A stretch of 64,000 bases of DNA, from the NCBI RefSeq assembly GCF_000526915.1, contig NZ_JAGZ01000005.1:1-64000 (forward strand). Direction: 5' to 3'. The DNA comes from Mycobacterium genavense ATCC 51234. GTDB taxonomy: Bacteria; Actinomycetota; Actinomycetes; Mycobacteriales; Mycobacteriaceae. The translations under genes were made by a program, and so were the position numbers. Below the pieces are notes generated by a model. That model saw only the letters and a list, made by a program, of their open reading frames with translations, made no database searches and had not been told where the DNA came from. Of the stretch, positions 56,647 through 64,000 are shown piece by piece. Each line of letters begins with the position of its first letter. Positions within the stretch are counted from its first letter, which is position 1.

Positions 56647-57211
56647 ATGACCGCCGCGCCGATCGACCCGCGCACGTTTCGCAACGTGCTCGGTCAGTTC
56701 TGCACCGGGATCACGATCATCACCACCGTGCACGACGACGTCCCGATCGGATTCGCCTGCCAGTCCTTCGCGGCATTGTCGCTCGACCCGCCGCTGGTGT
56801 TGTTCTGCCCGACCAAGGTGTCGCGGTCGTGGCAGGCCATCGAGGCCAGCGGCCGGTTCTGCGTCAACATGCTCACCGAGGGCCAAAAGCACGTCTCGGC
56901 CCGATTCGGATCCAAGGAGCCCGACAATCGCCGGAATCGACTGGCATCCATCGGAGTTCGGCTCGCCGATCATCGACGGCTCGCTTGCCCACATCGACTG
57001 CACCGTGGCGTCCGTACACGACGGCGGGGATCACTTCGTGGTGTTCGGCGCCGTGCAGGCACTGTCCGAGGCGCCCAAGATCAAGCCGCGCCCGCTGCTG
57101 TTCTACCGCGGCGAATACACCGGCATCGAGCCCGATAAGACGACGCCGGCTCAGTGGCGTGACGACCTGGAAGCGTTCCTGACCACGACGACGCAGGACG
57201 CCTGGCTATAG
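56647..57211 (+). pseudogene. hsaB: flavin reductase HsaB, frameshifted
   Basis: HsaB supplies reduced FMN to HsaA. The first half (MTAAPIDPRTFRNVLGQFCTG through RFGSKEPD) matches the FMN-binding split-barrel family. At about 56931 two bases are missing (GACAA-TCGCC where D-K-I-A is expected). The remaining sequence (AGIDWHPSEFGSPIIDGSLA ... FLTTTTQDAWL, stop 57211) is in another frame. About 90 residues are lost and replaced by an unrelated tail ending at 57138. Repaired length is 188 residues, close to the M. tuberculosis protein (187). Confidence 0.88.
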
Positions 57212-57498
57212 CGCCGGGGCAGCCTTAGGGACGCGGGCCCCAAAGCCGTTTCGTATACGGCGGGCCAAATGTTTGGCTTCGGCGAATTTTGGCAATCTAT
57301 TCCGCCATGCAAGCACCGGCTGCCCGGGTATCGGTTTCTTTCGCTTCCCCGCAGCTCCGGTGATGGGTTCCCGGTTGCCCGTTGAGGGGGCGGGCCACCG
57401 GGCCGATCCGTCGGTACGGATCCCCATATTTGACATATATCAAACAAGCGCGGAAAGTGCTTGCTCGCAGCCGGGGATGAGGCGCTCCGTCGGCGCCA
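57212..57498. other. intergenic region after hsaB
   Basis: 287 bases between two convergent units. It is somewhat AT-richer than its surroundings, with short frames but none with a family match. In M. tuberculosis I recall nat following hsaB; it is absent here. I see no operator or terminator I can support. Confidence 0.5.
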
Positions 57499-60400
57499 TC
57501 ACATGAAGTCCAGGGCCTCGACCGTCGCGATCGGGCCCTCGTGCGTCGGCCGGTTCGCCCCGCCGATCACATAGACGGTGTTACCCACCGTGGCCACCAC
57601 CTCGGCATGACGCGGCGTCGGCAACGTGCTCCATTTCCCGTCGGCGATGTCGTACATCTCGACGACGTTGAGCCCCGGGTCGGCTCTTCGCCGCCGACCG
57701 CCAAGATTCGGCCGTCGATGTACGTCGCTCCGTAGCTGCGCCGCGGCGTCGGCATGCCCACCAACTTGGTCCATTGGCCAGATTGCGGGTCGAACCGCTC
57801 CAGGGCCGCGGAATTCTTGTCCGAGGACAGGAATCGTCCGCCGACGGTGTACACGTAGGTGCCGTCGGAGACCGCCGCCAGGTGTTCGCGCGGGGTGGGC
57901 ATGTCGGTGGCGTCCTTCCACGAGCTGCCGTCGAAGACCTCGGTCTGCGGAACCAATTGCTTGGCGTTCTGCCCGCCCACCGCGACGAGTTTGTCGCCGA
58001 CGACCGCGGCGGCCGGTGCCGCGCGGGCGTGGGTCATCGGCGGTAGCTCCACCCAGTTACTGCCGCGCAGGGCGAACACCTTGTTGGACCCGTCGGCGAT
58101 GTTTTCGCTCGCGCCGCCGAGGATGACCACCTCGCCGCGGAAGGTGGCCGCCGCGGCATGGTGCAGCGGGATCGGCAACGGCGGACCGGTTTCCCAGGCT
58201 CCGGTCTTCGGGTCGAAACTCTCGACCGTCTGCAGGGCGGTGCCGTTGCGCAGCCCACCCATGATCCAGACCTTGCCGTTGAGCACCGCCCACGCCATCA
58301 TCAGCCGGGCGGTCGGCGCGTCCGGCAGCGAGCGCCACTGCGCGACCGGTTGGATCTTGCGGGCCGGCAGTTTCAGCACTTCCGCCGTCGAGATCGGCTG
58401 GTTATCGCCGATCGTGCTCGACCCGCCGATCGCGTACACGGACTTCTCGACCGCCGCGACCGCCATGCCGTGCCGCGGGGTGGACATGTCGGGCAGACCG
58501 GACCACGTCTTACTCATCAGGTCGAACACCGACACGCTCTTGAGAACTTGCCCGCCGGACACCCCTCCGATCGCCACCAGCCGGCCGTCGGTGATGGCGA
58601 CGCCGAGATCACTGCGAGCCTGGGGAAGTGCGGGCAACGTCGTCCAGGTCTTGGCGACCAAGTCATACGCCTCGACATTCACCTGGTCGGAGTTCCCGGT
58701 GGTGCCCCCGACGGTATAGACGAGCTTCCCGTCGGACGCCGCGGCCAACTGTTGGCGCGGAGTCGGTATCGGCGCGCCGAGGCTCCAGGACGTGCCGTCG
58801 AAGACTTCGGTGGTGTTCAGCAGGGCGCCGTTGGCGTCGACGCCGCCCATGACCACCAGGTGGTCGCCCACGACCGCGGCCGCCACTCCCGCGCGGGGCT
58901 GCATCAGCCGAGGCATCTCGACCCAGCGACTGTTGATGACCCGCCAAACCTGATCGGTCACAACGGGTTTGGCACCGACGTTCTTGAAACAGCCGAGCAC
59001 GACCGGGTTGCCCTGCCAGTTGACGGCCATCGCGTCATGCACGGCAACGGGTAGGTCGTCGCCGCCCTTCCAGCTGTCGATGACGGGGTCATAGCCCTCC
59101 TGCAACGCCGTGATGGCGCCGTCGCTACGGATCCCGCCGAAAACCCAAATGGTTCCGTCGACCTGCGTCGTCGCCGTCTCCACGACGCGAGACGCGATCG
59201 TTGGTGATCGGCTTCCACACCACGGGTGCCTGCGTTGTCGGCATGGCCGCGACGGGCTTCTGGTCCTTGTTGTCCCGTGTCATCCAGAACAGGCCGCCGA
59301 CGACCAACAGCACGACCACGAGAGCGCCAGCGACGATCGCGACCCGATTGCGCTTCTTGCCCGGCTCGGCGAACCACTCCCGAACCTTGACCAGGAGCGG
59401 CTTACGCCAGGACGGCGACACCGCACCGGACGACGGCGGCTGGCGGGGACCGTCGGGCGGGCTCATTCCGGGGCCGCCGCTCGCCGGTGCCGAAGCACCA
59501 AGGTGCGCTTGGGTTTCCGCGGTGTATCCGCCGCGCAAGATGCTGGCCGCTTCGGAGAACTCGTCCTGACCGGGAGGCCCGGGCCGCAGGCGGGGCGAAG
59601 CGCCCCCAATGACGCCCCCGACCGCCTGGGTGGGCCCCGGGTCTACCGGTCGGCCCGCTCCCGGAACGGTCGACGTCGTCTGGTCCGGTGCCGGCGCGAT
59701 CACAGCACCGGAAGCTTTCGAAGTTTGTCCGTCGGCGGCCGGCGGCGGCGTGCGTCCGGATTCGGGTGCGACGCTGGTGATCGCCATCGAATCCGGTCGT
59801 AAACCGCTGAGCTTCTGGGCGGCCTGCAACTCGCGGCCGAACTCCGCCGCGGACGCGGGCCGTTGCGCCGGATCGATCGCCATCGCATGCTCGATCGCCG
59901 CGCACACCGCCTCCGGGATTCCTTCCGGACGCATATCGGGAATTCGTGTCGTGCTGATTCGCAGATACTGGGCGACGAGGTCCTCGTCGTTCTTGCGTTC
60001 GTGCGCCGCGGCGCCGGCGATCAGCGCATAGATCGTGGCGCCCAGCGAGTAGAGGTCGGACGCGACCGTGGCCGGCTTACCGGTCATGACCTCCGGTGCG
60101 GTGTAGTCGATTGTGCCGGAGAAGAATCCGGTGGCCGTTTCGTAGCCACCCTCGATGTGAACGATCCCGAAGTCGCTCAGCAGCGGCTCGCCGTAGTCGC
60201 TGACGAGCACGTTGGCGGGCTTGATGTCGCGGTGCAACGTGCCGCTTCGGTGGGCGGTTTCCAGTGCGCCGCAGAGCTTTACGGCGATCCGCAATGCTTC
60301 GGGCCAGGCGATCGGCCCTTCGCGACGCAGCCGGACCGCCAGGGAATCGGAGGACATGTACGGCATCACGATGTAGGGTTGGCCACTTTCGGTCACGCCG

Positions 60401-60666
60401 ACCCGCAGGATGTTGACGATGTTCGGGTGACCCGAGAGCCCGCCCATCGCATAGCCTTCGCGCAGAAATCGCTCGCGGCTCTCGTCGTCGATATGCGACG
60501 GCAACACCTTGATCGCGACATTGCGCCCCAGTGCCGTCTCGTAGGCGCAATAGATCACCCCGGCGCCACCCCTGGCGACTTGGCGCGCGTCCTCGAATCC
60601 AGCGTCGGACAATTCAGCGATGATGCCGCTGGGCGGCGGCGCGTCGTTGGCGGACCCCTCACCCAA
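57499..60666 (-). pseudogene. receptor-type Ser/Thr kinase with kelch propeller, copy 1 (two frameshifts)
   Basis: About 1055 residues in total. A PknB-type kinase domain (about 25-285) has VAIKVLP, catalytic LHRDIKPANVL and LSDFGI, TAPEVM, and activation loop TGFFSGTIDY. A Pro-rich linker follows (290-425), then one membrane helix (about 442-462, VAIVAGALVVVLLVVGG). The rest is a kelch beta-propeller (about 500-1055), with repeats such as TPRQQLAAASDGKLVYTVGG and MPTPRRSYGATYIDGRILAV, outside the cell. A two-base loss near 59190 splits kinase from propeller (ITNDRVS / VETATTQVDG), and a one-base loss near 57680 displaces the last repeat (LNVVEMYDI ... VEALDFM). As sequenced, the kinase and membrane helix are made but not the propeller. 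Confidence 0.8.
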
Positions 60667-60831
60667 TATTCTTGGCGCTCAACTTCCCGCGATTGTCGAA
60701 TTCGCGAGCTCAAGAGTATCGCTACGTGCCTGCTCGGGGACATGATTCGGGCATGATCAATCCAAGCGGGACGCCACGATTGCCCTGTTCGTGTGCGGAA
60801 AACACCGGCAAAGGTGTTCTGAGCAGCCGCC

Positions 60832-63800
60832 CTAGCTGAAATCGAGGGCCTCGACCGTCGCGACGGCACCCTCTTGGCCGGGGCGACTGGCGCCGCCGAT
60901 GACGTAGACGGTATTGTCGACCGCGGCCACCACCTCGGCGTGACGAGGGGTCGGCAGCGGCGGCAGCACACTCCATTTTGCGACGGTGATGTCGTACATC
61001 TCGCCCACATTCAGCACCGTCGACGGCTCTGCGCCGCCGACCGCGACGATCCGGCCGTCGATGTAGGTGGCGTCGTAGCTGCCGCGCGGTGTCGGCATGC
61101 CCGCCAGCTTGGCCCATGTTCCCTGCTCGAGGTCGAAGCGTTCCACCGCGGCGGAGTTCTGGTCGGGCGAAAGCATCCTGCCGCCGAGTGCGTAGACATA
61201 GGTGCCATCCGACACCGCGGCAAGATCTTCACGCGGGGTCGGCAGCTGGGCGGCTTCCTTCCAGGAAGTGCCGTCGAAAATCTCGGTCTGCCCGACGAGT
61301 TGCTTGCCGTTCTGCCCGCCGACCACCACCAGTTTGTCGCCGACGACCGCCGCGGCCGCTGCCGCACGGGCGTGCGTGAGCGGCGGCAGCTCCACCCAGT
61401 TGCCACCGCGCAGGGCGAACACTTTGGCAGACCCGCCGTCGATGTTGGCGCCTGTGTCGCCGAGCACAACGACCTCGCCGCGATAGGCCGCCGCGGCCGC
61501 GTGGTGCAGCGGGACCGGCAACGCGGGCGCGGTTTCCCAGATGCCGGCGTGCAACTCGTAGCTCTCAACCGTTTGCAGCGCAACGCCGTTGCGCAGGCCA
61601 CCCACGACCCACACCTTGTTGTTCAGCACGGCCGAGGCCGCCGCCAGCCTGGCCGTCGGCGCGTCCGGTAAGGAACGCCACGACGGTGCCGGCTGGGTCT
61701 TGCGGGCCGGTAGTTTGAGTGTCTCGGCCGACGTGACGGCTTGTTCATCCCCGATGGTCGTCGAGCCGCCGACCGCGTACACCGACCGCTCCACCGAGGC
61801 GACCGCCATGCCGTGCCGTGTGGTCGCCATGTCCGGCAGACCGGACCAGGTTTTGGTCACCAGATCGAAGGTCGAAACGCTCTTGAGGACCTGGCCCGCC
61901 GACACGCCCCCGAGAGCCACCAGCCGCCCATCCGCGACGGTGGCGCCGAGTCCGCTGCGAGCTTTTGGCAACGCGGGCAACGTCGTCCAGGTTTTGGCAG
62001 CCGGGTCATAGGCCTCGACCGTCGCCAGGTCGGCCCCGTTCGTTCCGCCGACCGCGTACACCAGCCTTCCGTCCGAGGCCGCGGCCAGCATCTGTCGTGG
62101 AGTCGGCAGCGGGCCGCCCAGCGTCCACGCCTTGCCGTCGAACACCTCGGTGGTGTTCAGCAGGGCACCGTTCGCGTCGACACCACCGGTGACCACGATT
62201 CGGTCGCCCGCGACCGCCGCCGCGGCGGCCGCTCTGGGTTGCAGCAGGTGCGGCAACTCGACCCAGTGGCCGTTAACCATCCGCCAAACCTAGTCTGTTG
62301 CAACGTTTTTACCGTCATCAGTCATCCAGCCGCCGAGTACCACCGAGCTGCCCTGCCAGGTAACCGCCATCGCATGCGAAACCCCGACCGGGAGATCGTC
62401 CCCGCGTTTCCATTCGTCGATGGCCGGGTCGTAACCCTCCTGTCGTGCGGTGGTGGTGCCGTCGCTGCGAATTCCGCCGAAAACCCAAATGGTGGCGTCG
62501 ACTTGTGTCGTTGCCGCCGCATAGCGCGCCACCCGCGCCTCCGCGATCGGCGTCCACTGAACCACCTGCTGCGCTGGGTGCGTCGCGGGCTGCTGGGTAC
62601 TGGCGGTGTTCTTCTTGGTGTCCCCACCGAACGTTGGTGTCCCCACCGAACGGCAGTATGGCGTAGACGATGCCGGCGACCAGCACGGCGACCAGGGCGG
62701 CCGCGCCGGCGGCCAACCCGATGCGGTAGCGCTTGCGTCCCGGTTCCGAGAACTACCCAGCCGCCCGCGCCCACAGCGGTGGCTTTTTGCCGCCGGCACC
62801 GGGATCGGGCGAAGCCCCGCTGCCATCGTCTTTATGCGCAGACTCGATTTCCGGCTGCACCTCGGCGTCGTAGACGGCGCGCAATACCGGTGCGGCGTCT
62901 GAAAACTCGCGCTGGATAGCGGATTCCGACGCGCCGGTGAGCTGCTGCGCGGATTCCCGGACCAGGGTGGCCGGGGCGGTGGATGCTATCCGTGCGCTGT
63001 CGTCGCCGGTGGTCAATTGGGCGATCTTCGCGGCCGCCTCCCGTATCGACTGCCGCCCCGAGTCGGTGATCGCCATCGCATCCGCCGGCAGGCCGTTGCA
63101 GCGCTGCGCGGCTTGGAACTCGCGGCCCAATTCCGCCGCGGATGCGGGCCGGTCCGCCGGATCCACCGCCATCGCACTCTCGATTGCCGCACACACCGAG
63201 TCGGGGACCCCGCTGTCACGCAGATCGGGGACCTTGGTGGTACTCATGCGCAGGTACTGAGCGACGAGGTCTTCGCTCGCCAGCCGCTCGTAGGGGGCGG
63301 TTCCGGCGATCAGGGTGTAGATCGTGGCGCCGAGCGAATAAACGTCGGAGGCCACCGTCGCCGGATTGCCGGCCAGCGACTTCGGTGGTGTGTAGTCGAT
63401 TGTGCCGGAGAAGAATCCGCTGGTCGTTTCGTACCCGCCCTCGATATGGGCGATTCCGAAGTCGGCCAATTGTGGTTCGCCGTAATCGTTGACAAGCACG
63501 TTCGCGGGCTTGATGTCGCGGTGAAAAATGCCGGTCTTGTGCGCGGTTTCCAGTGCCCCACACAGCTTTACACCGATACACATCGCCTCCGGCCAAGGGA
63601 TGCGGCCCTCGCGGCGCAGCCGCACCGCCAGGGAATCCTCGGCGCAGTAAGGCATCACGATGTAGGGCCGGCCACTCGGGGTGATGCCGACCCGCAAGAT
63701 GTTGAGGATGTTCGGATGCCCCGAGAGCCCGCCCATCGCGTAACCCTCACGCAGAAAGCGTTCCCGGCTCTCTTCGTCGAAACTCGCCGGCATCACCTTG

Positions 63801-63961
63801 ATCGCGACCATGCGGCCCAACGCGGTCTCGCGGCAGCGGTACACCACCCCGGCACCGCCCTTGCCGACCTGGCGAGCATTGTCGAATCCGGCCTCGGCCA
63901 ACTCCTCTGGCAGCCCCCTCACTGCCGATGCCTGGCCTTCGGTCTTGGGTGCATCAGCCAC
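60832..63961 (-). pseudogene. receptor-type Ser/Thr kinase with kelch propeller, copy 2 (two amber stops, one duplication)
   Basis: Same architecture as copy 1 and clearly its paralog. Kinase features are VAIKVMPA, FHRDIKPANVL and ADFGIAHIEGG, but the APE motif reads PPK (IDYTPPKSL), which may impair it. The start is taken as GTG 63961 with AGGAGG nine bases upstream. A TAG at 62753-62755 falls where copy 1 has Trp (WFAEPG / *FSEPG), just before the membrane helix. A 19-bp tandem duplication (62615-62652) shifts the frame after the helix. A second TAG at 62290-62292 sits where copy 1 has Gln (TDQVW / TD*VW). The kelch part after that is open to 60832. The full protein cannot be made. Confidence 0.85.
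62615..62652. repeat. 19-bp direct tandem duplication in kelch-kinase copy 2
   Basis: Two exact copies of TTGGTGTCCCCACCGAACG (62615-62633 and 62634-62652). Removing one restores the frame from FGGDT into KKNTASTQQPA. Confidence 0.92.
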
Positions 63962-64000
63962 AGCGGCCAACCTCCTGCATGAGTGCGACTCGCGGGCTCA

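Overview
The window reads as a chromosomal segment of a Mycobacterium species. GC is high, and the gene order across most of it (ftsH-folE-folP-folB-folK ... panC-panD-coaX-lysS-lsr2-clpC1 ... mutY-canB-disA-radA-lpqE-carD-ispD-ispF-cysS-rlmB ... kstR-fadE34-kshB-hsaACDB) is the one I remember for the Rv3567c-Rv3618 part of M. tuberculosis. The species cannot be named from the sequence alone.

Layout. (1) 1-5.4 kb is an accessory left flank: a 13E12-type HNH endonuclease relic, a zinc alcohol dehydrogenase, a luciferase-like monooxygenase, EphA and a broken glyoxalase. (2) 5.5-20.5 kb is the core: the FtsH protease, a tightly overlapping folate operon (GTP to dihydropteroate), a pantothenate/CoA operon (PanC, PanD, CoaX), LysS, the nucleoid protein Lsr2 and the ClpC1 unfoldase. 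(3) 20.6-22.3 kb is a cobalamin-riboswitch operon with cobalt transporter CbtB/CbtA and a divergent histidine phosphatase. (4) 22.3-34.7 kb is core again: LpqF, haem-degrading MhuD, an alpha/beta hydrolase, MutY, carbonic anhydrase, DisA, RadA, LpqE, CarD, IspD, IspF, CysS and RlmB. (5) 34.7-41.3 kb is an island absent, as I recall, from M. tuberculosis at this place: a GDPD phosphodiesterase, an FAD monooxygenase, a large ATPase-LuxR regulator and a P450, the last three all disrupted. (6) 41.3-47.6 kb holds ArsB (frameshifted), a metallo-beta-lactamase-fold protein, PxpA, LppH and a Zur-box-controlled zinc/manganese ABC transporter. (7) 47.7-57.2 kb holds a broken LacI regulator and the KstR cholesterol regulon (KstR, FadE34, KshB, HsaA-D-C-B with HsaB frameshifted) with three KstR operators. 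(8) 57.5-64 kb holds two tandem, decayed genes for receptor-type Ser/Thr kinases with an extracellular kelch propeller.

The most striking overall feature is where the mutations lie. About 30 kb of core genes (5.5-35.6 kb) has no frameshift or premature stop that I can see. At least eleven accessory genes outside it carry indels, premature stops at positions where Trp or Gln is expected, or short tandem duplications. That looks like genuine, recent gene decay rather than random sequencing error. Names are given from recognised protein sequence; comparisons to M. tuberculosis are from memory and were not computed.
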